From positions 1-58,671 of the forward strand of contig WGNB01000065.1 of assembly GCA_016124795.1 (NCBI GenBank): a stretch of DNA of 58,671 bases, given 5' to 3'. The notes below the pieces were generated by a model. It was given only the letters and a program-made list of their open reading frames with translations. It was not told where the DNA came from and ran no database searches. Shown piece after piece: positions 19,201 through 30,077 of this stretch. Position 1 is the first letter of the stretch. The number at the start of each line of letters is the position of its first letter. Source of the DNA: Rhodopseudomonas sp. (GTDB lineage Bacteria > Pseudomonadota > Alphaproteobacteria > Rhizobiales > Xanthobacteraceae). The translations under genes were made by a program, and so were the position numbers.

Positions 19201-19733
19201 CGCACCGCATATTCGCCGGGCTCGCGCACCGTCGAGGCGCGCAGGAAGCCATTAAGTTCCAGCCAGTTCACGACCCCGGCCATGCCGAGGACGTTGCCGG
19301 GGGCCACCGACAGCGCATGCGTCGCGGTGAAGTCGCGCGCCGGCACCCGTTGCGACGCGGCGTTCACCGTCGTCAGCAGGATCGACGGCTTGTCGCGCCC
19401 CTTGACCCGCGCCAGCCGCGACAACGTCGTCATGCGCTGGGCGACGACGCCGGCATGCGGCGACACCCGGTCGTAGGGCAGACAGTCCCAGGCCGGGAAT
19501 TCCATCACCTGAATATCCGGACCGAAAAACGACAAGGCCCGCGACAACGCCGCCAGTCGCTGGCCGTCGCGACAGATCACGGTGAGCGAAATCGCCGGCG
19601 CGACCGGCCGCGCCGCCACCGCCCGCGCCAGATCGGCCAGCACCATGCCCTCGGCGCCTTCGGCGACCTGCGCCAAGGTCAGCGCCTTGCCGGCCTGCAA
19701 TTTCTCTGCGGGGGATTTCGCCAATTTGCTCAT
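16212..19733 (-). CDS. mfd: Transcription-repair coupling factor Mfd
   Basis: The product has 1173 residues, full length for Mfd. A UvrB-like N-terminal module is followed by the RNA-polymerase-interacting domain (GDLVVHVDHGIGRFVGLQ near residue 500). The RecG-like translocase follows: Walker A GDVGFGKTEVAMRAAF near 645, VVDEEQHFGV near 748, LTATPIPRTLQLAL near 770 and QLRGRVGRSKLRAYA near 917. A TRCF C-terminal domain follows. Mfd removes RNA polymerase stalled at lesions and recruits UvrA. It starts 19 bp after the sdhE stop, and the two are probably co-transcribed, an arrangement common in alphaproteobacteria. Confidence 0.97.
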   Translation of the reverse strand: MSKLAKSPAEKLQAGKALTLAQVAEGAEGMVLADLARAVAARPVAPAISLTVICRDGQRLAALSRALSFFGPDIQVMEFPAWDCLPYDRVSPHAGVVAQRMTTLSRLARVKGRDKPSILLTTVNAASQRVPARDFTATHALSVAPGNVLGMAGVVNWLELNGFLRASTVREPGEYAVRGGILDLFPPGMDMPVRFDFFGDALETIKTFDPQTQRSETPLRGLDLVPVAEFQLITETIRKFRTGYVAQFGAATPDDLLYEAVSEGRRYPGMEHWLPLFHDKLDTLFDYLPGTPVVLESLADDAVQERFTQINDYYEARQEALKDGVQPAYKPMPPARLYITQVEWQKRLGDCAVAKLTPFDVPAAADVVDIAATPGHNFVAERAEAGANVFEALSKHVMALQGDGKRVSIALWSDGARERMSHVLADHKLHNLHNVASWPEALAVPKHAVALAVLGIESGFVTDDVAIISEQDILGDRLVRPRRAARRADNFIKEATSLSTGDLVVHVDHGIGRFVGLQAIMAAGAPHDCLEIHYADAAKLFLPVENVDLLSRYGNEGANVELDRLGSGNWQARKAKMKSRIREIAGELIKIAAERQLREAPKLAVGPGAYDEFAAGFPYEETEDQLSAIDATLKDLASGRPMDRLVCGDVGFGKTEVAMRAAFDAAINGKQVAVVVPTTLLARQHFKNFTERFRGFPINVGQLSRLVPASQQTATKAGLANGTVDIVVGTHAVLGKAIKFKDLGLVVVDEEQHFGVAHKERLKTLRAEVHVLTLTATPIPRTLQLALTGVRDLSIIASPPVDRLAVRTFISPFDPLVVREALLREKYRGGQAFYVCPRIENLAEAKDFLDKHVPEVRVVVAHGQMSPAVLDDIMTAFYDGKYDVLLSTTIVESGLDIPSANTLIVHRADMFGLAQLYQLRGRVGRSKLRAYALLTLPAQQKITAQAERRLKVLQSLDTLGAGFQLASHDLDIRGAGNLLGDEQSGHIKEVGFELYQQMLEEAVVSAKAGLTTVVEDRWSPQITIGTPILIPEDYVTDLAVRLALYRRLADMEDEREIEGFAAEMVDRFGPLPVEVEHLLQIVTIKSLCRRANVEKLDAGPKGVVLSFRDNHFANPDGLFGFIREQGASVKMRNDKSGQKLVILDDWEKPEERLKGATAVVRRLAKIAERAKAA

Positions 19734-19752
19734 CGGGAGTCACGCGCTTCGC

Positions 19753-20043
19753 TTAGACGGAGGAACCGGGGCTGTGAAAGCCCCGCAGACGGCGGAACAA
19801 CGGCGTGTCGATCTCGGCTGGTGCCGGCTCGGCGCCGTTGACCCAGGCGAACATCTTCTGGTCGGGAATATCGAGCCAGGTTTCGACCTCGCTCAATTCC
19901 GCGTCGTTCAATGACGCCAGTTCGGCATCGGCAAAGCCGCCGAGCACCAAATCCATCTCGCGGATGCCGCGATGCCACAGCCGGAATTTCAGCCGCCGCC
20001 GCCGCGGATCGAGGCCCGCGCTCGAAACTGTCGTACCGCTCAA
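19753..20043 (-). CDS. sdhE: FAD assembly factor SdhE (succinate dehydrogenase assembly factor 2)
   Basis: The product has 96 residues. The hallmark RGxxE motif is present (WHRGIREMDLVLGGFAD near residue 24), followed by LSEVETWLDIPDQKMFAWV near residue 50. SdhE promotes covalent flavinylation of SdhA in the cytosol. The position just upstream of mfd supports the call. The C-terminus is slightly extended (FRRLRGFHSPGSSV). Confidence 0.92.
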   Translation of the reverse strand: MSGTTVSSAGLDPRRRRLKFRLWHRGIREMDLVLGGFADAELASLNDAELSEVETWLDIPDQKMFAWVNGAEPAPAEIDTPLFRRLRGFHSPGSSV

Positions 20044-20238
20044 CCGTTTGCTCCAACGCCAAAAACCCGGACGGGGCCGGGACCGGCTTCATACCCCCTC
20101 GGCCGCGCGAAGTCAGCGAAATTCGGGGAAAGGAAGACGATGTCCCGGATCCAGTACGGCCGGCGGCGATGCCGCCACCTGCCCGCCCCGTCAATGCTTC
20201 TTGGCTTTTTGCCAGATGACGGCAATATCAATCATAGA

Positions 20239-20266
20239 TTGAATTTTTATTTTTTACTATTATACC
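20239..20266 (+). promoter_or_regulatory. Possible promoter upstream of the FAD oxidoreductase gene
   Basis: An AT-rich patch stands out in this GC-rich window. TTGAAT (20239-20244) and TATACC (20261-20266) have a 16-base spacer and lie about 40 bp before the oxidoreductase start. This is judged by eye only. Confidence 0.35.
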
Positions 20267-20303
20267 GTGAGCGCTGCTGACTCACCCGCCATTGGAGCGG
20301 ACC

Positions 20304-21896
20304 ATGCCCGTCGCCAACTCGCCGCAACTCCACCGCCGCAGCTTTCTCACTGGCGCCGCCGCGCTTGGCTTCGGGGCCGGCCTGGCTGGCCAGGGCCTGT
20401 TCGATCCCGCCGCCCTCCAGGCCACGGCCAAAGCCGTCGTCAGTCCGCGCTGGGACAGCCTTGCCAAAGCGCTTGCCGGCCCGCTGCTTCGGCCACACGA
20501 CTCGCCTTACGACCGCTATGCCGCCTTCTACAATCTGGCCTATGCCCGGCAGCGCCGCAAACCGGCGGCGATCGCACTCTGCGCCAGCACCGCCGACGTC
20601 AAGACCGCGATCGGCTGGGCGCGCGACAACCGGGTTCCCTTGGTGGCGCGCGGTGGCGGTCATTCTTATGCCGGCTATTCGACCACGCCCGGCCTGATGA
20701 TCGACATCTCGACCCTTCGTGGCGCTTACTGGAGCAAGCCTGACGAACTGACCTTCGGCGCCGGCAATCGCAACGCCAATCTCTACGCCGCGCTCAAAGC
20801 CGCCAACCGCACGGTGACCCATGGCCGCTGCCCGACAGTCGGGGCATCCGGCTTCCTGCTCGGCGGCGGCATCGGCTTCAACATGCGCCTGCACGGCGTT
20901 GCCAGCGATCAGATGACGGCGAGCGAAATCGTCACCGCGCAAGGCGACATCCTGCAATTATCGGAAACCGAAAATGCCGATCTGTTCTGGGCCTGCCGTG
21001 GTGGCGGCGGCGGCAATTTCGGCATCAACACCGCTTTCACGCTCAAGACCTTTCCGACCCAGAAGATCACCTTCTTCAAGGCGTCGTGGTCGGGCACGCG
21101 CCAGGACATGGCCAACGTCGCGACCTTGTTGATGGCGTCTTTGAACAACGCGCCCAATGCCCTGGGCTCGCGCTTTGCACTGACCGCGCCGAACCGGATC
21201 GGCCAGGACAGGCAATTCGGCGTCAACATCGTCGGCCAGTATCAAAGCGACGCCGACATGACCAAAGCCGTCGAGGACTACTTGGCGCCGGCCTTGCAGG
21301 CGGTGAAGACCTGCGAACGAGTGTCGGAATGGCCGGCCAAGCCGGGGCCCTGCACCTATCAGATCCTGTTCGTCGACTACTGGACGGCGCAGCTTAAGTA
21401 TCTCATCGACAACGATCGGCCATTCGCCTTTCATGAACGCTCGGCCTATCTGACCGCGCCGCTCGACGGCGACACCTTCGACCAGGCCAGCGCAATCATG
21501 GAACGCTGGCATGGCACCAACGACCACGGCGGACCTGCCCTCAACGCCGACTTCCGCTTCTTTCAAACCGGCGGCGCCATCAATGACATGCCAGCCGAGA
21601 AAACCGCCTTCGTGCATCGCGACAATGTCTGGCTGGCCGATATCGGGCTGCCCTGGAATACGCGCGACAGCCAGGCCCGCATCGACGCCAATATCCGGTG
21701 GCAGAACGGGTTCTATGCCGAACTGATCAAGTTCAAGGCCTGCAACGGCATGGCCTATCAGAATTTCATCGACCCGGCGCTCAAGGACTACGCGCAAGCC
21801 TATTACGGCGACAACCTCGATCGCCTCCGCAAGATCAAGGCCAGCGTCGATCCCGCCAACCTGTTCCGGTTTCCCCAACAAATCTTGCCCAGCTGA
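20304..21896 (+). CDS. Tat-exported FAD-linked oxidoreductase (berberine-bridge type)
   Basis: The product has 530 residues from the ATG at 20304 (GGAG six bases upstream; an upstream TTG is less likely). A twin-arginine signal LHRRSFLTGAAALGFGAGLA lies at residues 9-28. The PCMH-type FAD domain has LVARGGGHSYAGYSTTPG, whose His is the expected covalent FAD attachment site. GRCPTVGASGFLLGGGIG contains the Cys of bicovalently flavinylated members. The C-terminal YYGDNLDRLRKIKASVDP is the typical BBE end. Relatives oxidise sugars or alcohols using oxygen. The substrate is unknown. It is inserted between sdhE-mfd and recG. Confidence 0.86.
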   Translation: MPVANSPQLHRRSFLTGAAALGFGAGLAGQGLFDPAALQATAKAVVSPRWDSLAKALAGPLLRPHDSPYDRYAAFYNLAYARQRRKPAAIALCASTADVKTAIGWARDNRVPLVARGGGHSYAGYSTTPGLMIDISTLRGAYWSKPDELTFGAGNRNANLYAALKAANRTVTHGRCPTVGASGFLLGGGIGFNMRLHGVASDQMTASEIVTAQGDILQLSETENADLFWACRGGGGGNFGINTAFTLKTFPTQKITFFKASWSGTRQDMANVATLLMASLNNAPNALGSRFALTAPNRIGQDRQFGVNIVGQYQSDADMTKAVEDYLAPALQAVKTCERVSEWPAKPGPCTYQILFVDYWTAQLKYLIDNDRPFAFHERSAYLTAPLDGDTFDQASAIMERWHGTNDHGGPALNADFRFFQTGGAINDMPAEKTAFVHRDNVWLADIGLPWNTRDSQARIDANIRWQNGFYAELIKFKACNGMAYQNFIDPALKDYAQAYYGDNLDRLRKIKASVDPANLFRFPQQILPS

Positions 21897-21965
21897 CCGC
21901 GCAACCCGGTCTGCGATCGGGTCCGGGCTCGCTTCCGGCCGGAGGCTGCGGCTAGAGTGGCCGCC

Positions 21966-24062
21966 ATGCGCCCGCTTGTCCTCAATCCCTTGTTCGCCTC
22001 GCTCACCAGCCTGCCCGGCGTCGGCACGAAGCTGGAACAGCTATATGGCCGCCTGTTGGGACGCGAGCAGCCGCGCGTCATCGACCTCCTGCTGCATATG
22101 CCGTCCGGCATCATCGACCGGCGCGCCCGGCCGAAACTGCGCGACGTGCGCGACGGTCAATTGGTCACGGTCGCGGTCAGGGTCGAAGAGCACCGGCCGC
22201 CGCCACCCAGCCGCGGCCGCGCGCCCTATCGTGTGGTGACCAGCGACGACACCAATACGCTGACGCTGACCTTCTTCCACGCCCGCAAGGACTATCTCGA
22301 AAAGCTGCTGCCGGTCGGCGAGACCCGTTACGTGTCCGGCGTCGCCGAATTCTATGACGGCAATCTGCAAATGGTGCACCCCGACCGCGTCGTCGACGAA
22401 AAGGGATTCGCCGACCTGCCGCTGGTCGAGCCGGTCTATCCGCTGACCGAAGGTCTGACGCTTGGCGTGGTGCGACGGGCGATGGACGGGGCGCTGGCCC
22501 GCCTGCCCGATCTGCCGGAATGGCAGGACGAGGCCTGGGCATCACGCGAACAGTTTCCGGGTTTTGCCGCCGCGCTGCATCACGTCCATCGGCCGACCGA
22601 GCCGCATGATATCGCGCCGGAAAGCCGGGCTTTCACGCGGCTCGCCTTCGACGAATTGCTCGCCGGCCAATTGGCGCTCGCGTTATTGCGCGCGCACATG
22701 CGGCGCGAGGCCGGGCGCGGTTCGTCGAGCGAGGGCCGGCTGCGCGCCAAGGTGATGAAGGCGCTGCCTTATGCACTCACCCATTCGCAGCAGCAGGCGG
22801 TCAACGACATCATCAACGACCTGGCGCTGCCGCAACGGATGCTGCGGCTGCTACAAGGCGACGTCGGCTCCGGCAAAACCGTTGTGGCGCTGATCGCGGC
22901 CTCAGCGGTGATCGAGGCCGGGCGGCAAGCCGCAATCATGGCGCCGACCGAGATTCTGGCGCGTCAGCATCTTGCCACCATCGCGCCTCTGGCCGAGGCC
23001 GCCGGTATTCGCGTCGCGTTGCTCACCGGGCGCGATCGCGGCGGCGAACGCGATGCGATCCTCGACCGCCTTGTGCTCGGCGATATCGATCTGGTGATCG
23101 GCACGCATGCGCTGTTTCAAGAGGACGTCGCCTTCCACGACCTGGCGCTGGCGATCGTCGATGAGCAGCATCGCTTCGGCGTCCATCAACGTCTGGCTTT
23201 GACCCAGAAAGGCAACGCGGTCGACGTCCTGGTGCTGACCGCGACGCCGATCCCGCGCACGTTGGTGCTGACTTACTTCGGCGACATGGACGTCTCCGAA
23301 TTGCGCGAAAAGCCGGCCGGCCGTCAGCCGATCGACACCCGCACCATAGCCCTCGACCGCATCGCCGACGTCGAGGACGCCATCGGCCGCGCCATCGACG
23401 AAGGCAAACGGGCCTACTGGGTCTGCCCGCTGGTCGAGGAATCCGAAAAGATCGATCTGGCCGCCGCCGAAGCCCGATACAAGGAATTGCGCAAGCGCTT
23501 CGGCGCCAAGGTCGATCTGATCCACGGCAAGATGAAGAGCGCCGAGAAGGACGCCGCGATGGCGCGCTTTGCCGCCGGCGACAGCCAGCTTCTGATCGCC
23601 ACCACCGTGATCGAAGTCGGCGTCGACGTGCCCGAAGCCACCATCATGGTGATCGAACACGCCGAACGCTTTGGGCTCGCGCAACTCCACCAGTTGCGGG
23701 GCCGGGTCGGACGCGGCGCCGGCAAATCCACTTGTCTGCTGCTTTACAAGGGCCCGCTCGGCGAAACCGCCAAGGCGCGGCTCGCCATCCTGCGCGAAAG
23801 CGAGGACGGCTTCCGCATCGCCGAGGAGGATTTAAAGCTGCGCGGCGAAGGCGACCTGCTCGGCACCCGGCAAAGCGGTCTGCCCGGCTTTCACATCGCG
23901 CGGCCGGAAACGCACGGCAAATACTTGAGCGTGGCGCGCGACGACGCCGCTTTGGTGCTGACGCGCGACCCAAATCTGGAGACGCCGCGCGGCCAGGCGC
24001 TGCGCGATCTGCTCTATCTGTTCGGCAAGGACGAAGCGATCAAGCTGATCCGGGCCGGCTGA
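21966..24062 (+). CDS. recG: ATP-dependent DNA helicase RecG
   Basis: The product has 698 residues from the ATG at 21966 (MRPLVLNPLFASLTSLPGVG). An in-frame GTG nine bases upstream is better spaced from a GGAGG and is an alternative. A wedge/OB domain fills about residues 1-250. Helicase motifs are Walker A LLQGDVGSGKTVVAL near 298, AIVDEQHRFGVHQR near 397, LTATPIPRTLVLTYF near 423 and QLRGRVGRGAGKSTCLLLY near 575. RecG regresses and remodels stalled forks and Holliday junctions. Confidence 0.96.
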   Translation: MRPLVLNPLFASLTSLPGVGTKLEQLYGRLLGREQPRVIDLLLHMPSGIIDRRARPKLRDVRDGQLVTVAVRVEEHRPPPPSRGRAPYRVVTSDDTNTLTLTFFHARKDYLEKLLPVGETRYVSGVAEFYDGNLQMVHPDRVVDEKGFADLPLVEPVYPLTEGLTLGVVRRAMDGALARLPDLPEWQDEAWASREQFPGFAAALHHVHRPTEPHDIAPESRAFTRLAFDELLAGQLALALLRAHMRREAGRGSSSEGRLRAKVMKALPYALTHSQQQAVNDIINDLALPQRMLRLLQGDVGSGKTVVALIAASAVIEAGRQAAIMAPTEILARQHLATIAPLAEAAGIRVALLTGRDRGGERDAILDRLVLGDIDLVIGTHALFQEDVAFHDLALAIVDEQHRFGVHQRLALTQKGNAVDVLVLTATPIPRTLVLTYFGDMDVSELREKPAGRQPIDTRTIALDRIADVEDAIGRAIDEGKRAYWVCPLVEESEKIDLAAAEARYKELRKRFGAKVDLIHGKMKSAEKDAAMARFAAGDSQLLIATTVIEVGVDVPEATIMVIEHAERFGLAQLHQLRGRVGRGAGKSTCLLLYKGPLGETAKARLAILRESEDGFRIAEEDLKLRGEGDLLGTRQSGLPGFHIARPETHGKYLSVARDDAALVLTRDPNLETPRGQALRDLLYLFGKDEAIKLIRAG

Positions 24063-24086
24063 CCCGACCCGGACCTGCCGGTTCGC

Positions 24087-24434
24087 CTAGCCGAGCGGAT
24101 CGGCGCCGAAGCGGTTCGGGCCAGCGGTGCCTTTCATGCAATCCCAGATCAGCAGCAGAATGATGCCGATGCCGGTGAAGATCAGCAGCAGCCACCAGCC
24201 GGTGCGATCAAGATCGTGCAGCCGCCGCACCGACACCGCCAGTCCCGGGATCAGCAAAGCCAGCGACACCACCAGATCGATCAGGCCCAGACCGAGGACG
24301 GCGTCGAGAATGCTGGCGACCAGATTGGCCAGAATGGAAAACAGCGTCCAGAACCAGAATTCGGACCGGGCCGCGCGACCGGAGAACGTCGCGTATTTGT
24401 TAAATCCGGTTTTGATTGCATCCGCGAAAGTCAT
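24087..24434 (-). CDS. DUF805 inner-membrane protein
   Basis: The product has 115 residues from the ATG at 24432-24434, which begins the family N-terminus MTFADAIKTGFNKYATFSGR. It has the amphipathic entry segment with RAARSEFWFW, three to four hydrophobic helices, and the conserved VRRLHDLDRTGWWLLL near residue 70. The end, GPNRFGADPLG, matches the usual family close (G-N-x-F/Y-G-x-D/N-P). DUF805 proteins are small inner-membrane proteins of unknown role. The gene converges on recG. Confidence 0.87.
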   Translation of the reverse strand: MTFADAIKTGFNKYATFSGRAARSEFWFWTLFSILANLVASILDAVLGLGLIDLVVSLALLIPGLAVSVRRLHDLDRTGWWLLLIFTGIGIILLLIWDCMKGTAGPNRFGADPLG

Positions 24435-24533
24435 CGAACTGCCCCGTTTAAAATAATAACGGGCGAACGGTAGCAACGCGCCGCAATTCCGAATAGCGAC
24501 GCCACCGGTAAATGCTGTGGAACCGACTGACCT

Positions 24534-25301
24534 TTATTGGGGGTCGGCGGCGGCTTTCGCTGCCCGGGCCGCCTTGGCGCTGGCGGCCATGCCGGCCAGT
24601 TTCTTCTGGGCATTGGCGTCGGGCTGGACCATGCCGGCGGAAATCAGCAACGTCATCGCGTTTTCGACGCTGACGTCGAGTTCGATCAGGTCCTTGCGCT
24701 GCACGAAGAAAAAGAAGCCCGTGGTCGGGTTCGGCGTACAGGCCAGAAATACCGAAACGTAATCGCCGTCCTTGACCGGCAGTTTCTCGGCGACATCGCC
24801 GCTCGGCGGCTGCGAAATAAACACCAACGACCACATGCCCGGCGCCGGAAACTCGACCAGCGCCACCTTGCGGAAACTCGAACCGTCTTTCGAGAACAGG
24901 GTCTCGAAAATCTGTTTCATGGTCTTGTAGACCGGCCGGACGATCGGCATCCGGTTCAACAGGCTTTCGCCGAGTTCGACGAGCGAGCGGCCGACCAGAT
25001 TGGCGGTCAGGAAACCGAGCAGCGTCAGCGCGATAACCGCGATGACCAGGCCGGTGCCGGGGATCGGCCAGGGCAGATAAGTCTCCGGCCGATACGTCGG
25101 CGGGATCACCGGGCGGACCAGATCGTCCACCCAGGTGACGAAGGACCAGGTCAGATAGGCGGTGATCGCCAGCGGACCGGCCACCACCAGACCGGTGAGG
25201 AAATAATTGCGAATCCGCGAAGCGAAGCCGCCATGCGATGCGGTCATCTTGGCGACGTCCGCACTCAGTTCGTCGCCCGACTTCTGGTCCATGTCACTCA
25301 T
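24534..25301 (-). CDS. DUF502 membrane protein
   Basis: The product has 255 residues. Two membrane helices are visible (YFLTGLVVAGPLAITAYLTW near 33 and GLVIAVIALTLLGFLTANLV near 83). The DUF502 core is NRMPIVRPVYKTMKQIFETL near 118, FRKVALVEFPAPGMWSLVF and CTPNPTTGFFFFVQR. The tail is Ala/Lys-rich. The plant LCV/COV1 family shares this domain; the bacterial role is unknown. The gene follows glmS by 9 bp and is probably in the same transcript. Confidence 0.87.
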   Translation of the reverse strand: MSDMDQKSGDELSADVAKMTASHGGFASRIRNYFLTGLVVAGPLAITAYLTWSFVTWVDDLVRPVIPPTYRPETYLPWPIPGTGLVIAVIALTLLGFLTANLVGRSLVELGESLLNRMPIVRPVYKTMKQIFETLFSKDGSSFRKVALVEFPAPGMWSLVFISQPPSGDVAEKLPVKDGDYVSVFLACTPNPTTGFFFFVQRKDLIELDVSVENAMTLLISAGMVQPDANAQKKLAGMAASAKAARAAKAAADPQ

Positions 25302-25310
25302 GGGCCGATA

Positions 25311-27137
<1,827 letters not shown>

Positions 27138-27297
27138 CCGCTTGGCCGGTCCCTGTTTATTGCACGCGAGCGTTAACCGTCATCAGCTTTAGCGGCCATC
27201 GCTCGATTTACGGAAATCAAAACCTATTGCGACTTATGTCAGGTCGGGTGACGGTCAAGCTCTTCAGCGCTGCCGGCGCGCGCCGCGCCAGCGGTTG

Positions 27298-28659
27298 CTA
27301 CGATTTCTTGGCACCGGCCTTCCGCGCCGCCTTGAGTTCGCGCAGCCGTGCGGCCCAACCTTCCTTGATCACTTGAATGCCGCGGCCCAGCGCCAGCGCG
27401 CCGGCCGGCACATCCTTGGTCACCACCGAGCCAGAACCGATATAGGCGCCGTCGCCGATCTTGACCGGCGCGACCAATGACGAATTGGTGCCGACGAAGG
27501 CGTCGCTGCCGATATCGGTGCGATGCTTGTCGGTGCCGTCGTAATTGCAGGTGATGGCGCCGGCCCCGACATTGGCGCGTTCGCCGACGCGGGCATCGCC
27601 GATATAAGCGAGATGGTTGGCCTTGGCGCCCGCCTCGAGCGTGGCCTGTTTGATCTCGACGAAATTGCCGACGTGAACGTCGGCGCCGAGTTTGGCGCCC
27701 GGCCGCAGCCGCGCAAAAGGTCCGACCCGCGCACCGACGCCGACATGGGCGCCTTCGAGATGCGAGAACGAACGAATGATAGCGCCATCCTCGACGGTGA
27801 CGCCCGGCGCGAACACCACGTTCGGTTCGATCGTGACATCGCGACCCAACTTGGTGTCGAACGACAAGAACACGGTCTCCGGCGCAATCAACGTCACGCC
27901 GGCCTCCATCGCCGCGGCGCGCAGGCGGCGCTGCAACACGGCTTCCGCCTCGGCGAGCTGCGCCTTGGTATTGATGCCGCGCACGTCATCCTCCGCGGTC
28001 TCGATCGCCACCGCCTTCAGACCGAGTTGCCGCGCGATGGCGACCGCATCGGTGAGATAGTATTCGCCCTTGGCGTTGTCATTGCCGATACGTTCGAGAA
28101 TGGCGAGCGCGTGCTGACCGGCCAGCGCCATCAGACCGCCATTGCAGAAGCCGATCTTGCGTTCCTCGGGACTGGCGTCCTTTTCCTCGCGGATCGCCAC
28201 CAGATCCTCACCCTGCATCACCAGACGGCCATAGCCGCCTGGATCCTGCGGTCGGAAGCCAAGCACGGCGACCGCCGCGCCGCCGGCCAGTGCGTCGCGC
28301 AGCAGACGCAACGTCTCGGCCCGGACCAACGGCGTATCGGCAAACATCACCAGAATGTCGTCGGCGGCCGGTTCTAAAGCCGCCCGCGCCGCCAGCACGG
28401 CATGCGCCGTGCCGAGCCGTTCGCGCTGCTCGAAAACGCGGGCCTGCGGCGCAACTTGTCGCGCCACCGCACCGACATCGTCGCGTCCGGGGCCCACCAC
28501 CACGGCGATCTCCGCGCCGCCGGCATCGATCGCAGCGCCGAGGACATGAGCGATCAGCGGACGGCCGCCGACAGCATGAAGCACCTTGGGCAATGACGAC
28601 CGCATGCGGGTCCCCTCGCCGGCCGCCAACACAATCGCGAGACAGTTTCGTTGCTGCAT
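27298..28659 (-). CDS. glmU: Bifunctional GlcNAc-1-P uridylyltransferase / GlcN-1-P acetyltransferase GlmU
   Basis: The product has 453 residues from the ATG at 28657-28659; upstream in-frame sequence does not resemble GlmU. The uridylyltransferase half begins [20 protein letters not shown]. The second half is a left-handed beta-helix acetyltransferase with hexapeptide repeats ([40 protein letters not shown], with the catalytic region following). It ends in a Lys/Ala-rich tail. GlmU makes UDP-GlcNAc from the GlmS product after GlmM, and glmS lies downstream on the same strand. Confidence 0.96.
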   Translation of the reverse strand: MQQRNCLAIVLAAGEGTRMRSSLPKVLHAVGGRPLIAHVLGAAIDAGGAEIAVVVGPGRDDVGAVARQVAPQARVFEQRERLGTAHAVLAARAALEPAADDILVMFADTPLVRAETLRLLRDALAGGAAVAVLGFRPQDPGGYGRLVMQGEDLVAIREEKDASPEERKIGFCNGGLMALAGQHALAILERIGNDNAKGEYYLTDAVAIARQLGLKAVAIETAEDDVRGINTKAQLAEAEAVLQRRLRAAAMEAGVTLIAPETVFLSFDTKLGRDVTIEPNVVFAPGVTVEDGAIIRSFSHLEGAHVGVGARVGPFARLRPGAKLGADVHVGNFVEIKQATLEAGAKANHLAYIGDARVGERANVGAGAITCNYDGTDKHRTDIGSDAFVGTNSSLVAPVKIGDGAYIGSGSVVTKDVPAGALALGRGIQVIKEGWAARLRELKAARKAGAKKS

Positions 28660-28886
28660 CGGTTTCTTAAAACTCAAGACAATCGCCCGGCCGCGGTGAA
28701 CCGCCGCCCTGAGCGCCTGAAGGGACAAGGGATAACGCCGCGCCCGGCGCGACGCGCAACCGGGAAATACCACCCGGCCATGCTTCCGCGCCATCAATAG
28801 CCGTTAAAGGGTCGCAAAGAAAGCCAGCATTGCCGGATTCTGCTAGTGTTTTCAATGACCTGATTCGCAGCTTTTGGGGATGTCCG

Positions 28887-29990
28887 ATGGCGCGCGATAA
28901 CGAGGGTGCCAGCATTTCAAAGTTCGGAACCCAGTTGTCGGAATTGATGAAATTGGCCGACACCAGCACGCTTTGGCACATTGCCGGCTGGGGCGGCGCG
29001 ACGACGTTCGCCCTGGCGGTGGCCGCCCTGATTTCGACCACCAATATCGGCACGCAACGCCTGCAAACCGCCTTCGCCCCCGAGGCCACATCAACCGTCG
29101 TTGCCGGCGGCGAGGCGCCACGCGGCGTTCAAATGGCGCGAACGTCCGATGACGACCGGACCGGATCGATCTCCCGGCAGCGACAGGTCGTCACCCCGAT
29201 TCCGCAATCCGTGTCGCCCGCCGATACCGCACGGCTGGAGGCCGAAATCCGTCAACTTGCCGCGGACCGCGACCGTCTGAAACAGCGGGTCGCCAGTCTG
29301 GAACAAAACCTCAACGACATGACCGGCTCGATCAAACGCGAACTCGCGTTGGTGGCCTCCACAGCGTCCGCGGCACCGCCCGCCATTGCCGCGCCGCCGA
29401 CCCAGAAGCCGACCGAATCCGGCCGCGCCGAAGCGGACAAGATGGCGGATGCGAAAGGCGACACCGGCGAGGAAACCGCGCGTCAGGTCAATGCCAGCGG
29501 CAAAGCCGACGCCCGAACCAACGTCAAATCCGAAGCCCGTTTCGTGTCGAAGCCCGATGCGCCTTCGAGCGCCAAGCCGGAACCGGTCAAGGAGGCGCGC
29601 GCGGAGCCCGCTCCCGAGGCCAAACTCACCAGCGCGCCCGGCCTGCCGGTCGTCACGCTCGTGCCGCTTCCGCCGATCAAGGCGGGCAGCGCCCCGCCGC
29701 CGGTCGAAGATCCCAACAAGCCGGCGATCGGCATCGAACTCGGCGGCGCGCGCTCGATGGAAATTCTGAAAAAGCGCTGGGCCGCGGTGAAGCTCAATTT
29801 CGGCCCGTTGATCGAAGGCATGCATCCGCTGGTCACCTACGACCGTCGCAATCACGCCATTCCCTACCGGCTGAAAGTCGGTCCGCTGGCGAATGGCGCG
29901 GGCGCGGCCGCGCTCTGCAAACGCTTTGCCGCGTCGCGCGTATCCTGCCGCACCGTGGAATTTGTCGGCGACGTCTTCGCCGAAAAATAA
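28887..29990 (+). CDS. Membrane-anchored protein with C-terminal SPOR-like domain
   Basis: The product has 367 residues from the ATG at 28887 (GGGGA eight bases upstream). One membrane helix lies near residues 32-50 (GWGGATTFALAVAALIS). A predicted coiled coil follows near 115-150 (ARLEAEIRQLAADRDRLKQR), then a long Ala/Pro/Lys/Glu linker. The C-terminus YRLKVGPLANGAGAAALCKR with VSCRTVEF resembles SPOR repeats that bind denuded glycan strands. The topology suggests a periplasmic domain on a flexible tether, perhaps in cell division or envelope sensing. It is divergent from glmU. Confidence 0.75.
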   Translation: MARDNEGASISKFGTQLSELMKLADTSTLWHIAGWGGATTFALAVAALISTTNIGTQRLQTAFAPEATSTVVAGGEAPRGVQMARTSDDDRTGSISRQRQVVTPIPQSVSPADTARLEAEIRQLAADRDRLKQRVASLEQNLNDMTGSIKRELALVASTASAAPPAIAAPPTQKPTESGRAEADKMADAKGDTGEETARQVNASGKADARTNVKSEARFVSKPDAPSSAKPEPVKEARAEPAPEAKLTSAPGLPVVTLVPLPPIKAGSAPPPVEDPNKPAIGIELGGARSMEILKKRWAAVKLNFGPLIEGMHPLVTYDRRNHAIPYRLKVGPLANGAGAAALCKRFAASRVSCRTVEFVGDVFAEK

Positions 29991-30077
29991 GACGGCGCTC
30001 AACGTCAATTGCAGTCGCGCCGATAGGACGGCATAGTGCCGCCGGTCCGTCACCGTGAATTGTTGAAGACCGTTGCG

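Noticed and set aside
17628-19841. A long open frame opposite mfd on the plus strand
   Set aside because: It is the antisense shadow of a GC-rich gene; the product is Arg/His-rich with no recognisable motif.
27138-27297. glmS ribozyme upstream of glmS
   Set aside because: The leader has no glmS-ribozyme-like core, and this ribozyme is known mainly from Gram-positive bacteria.
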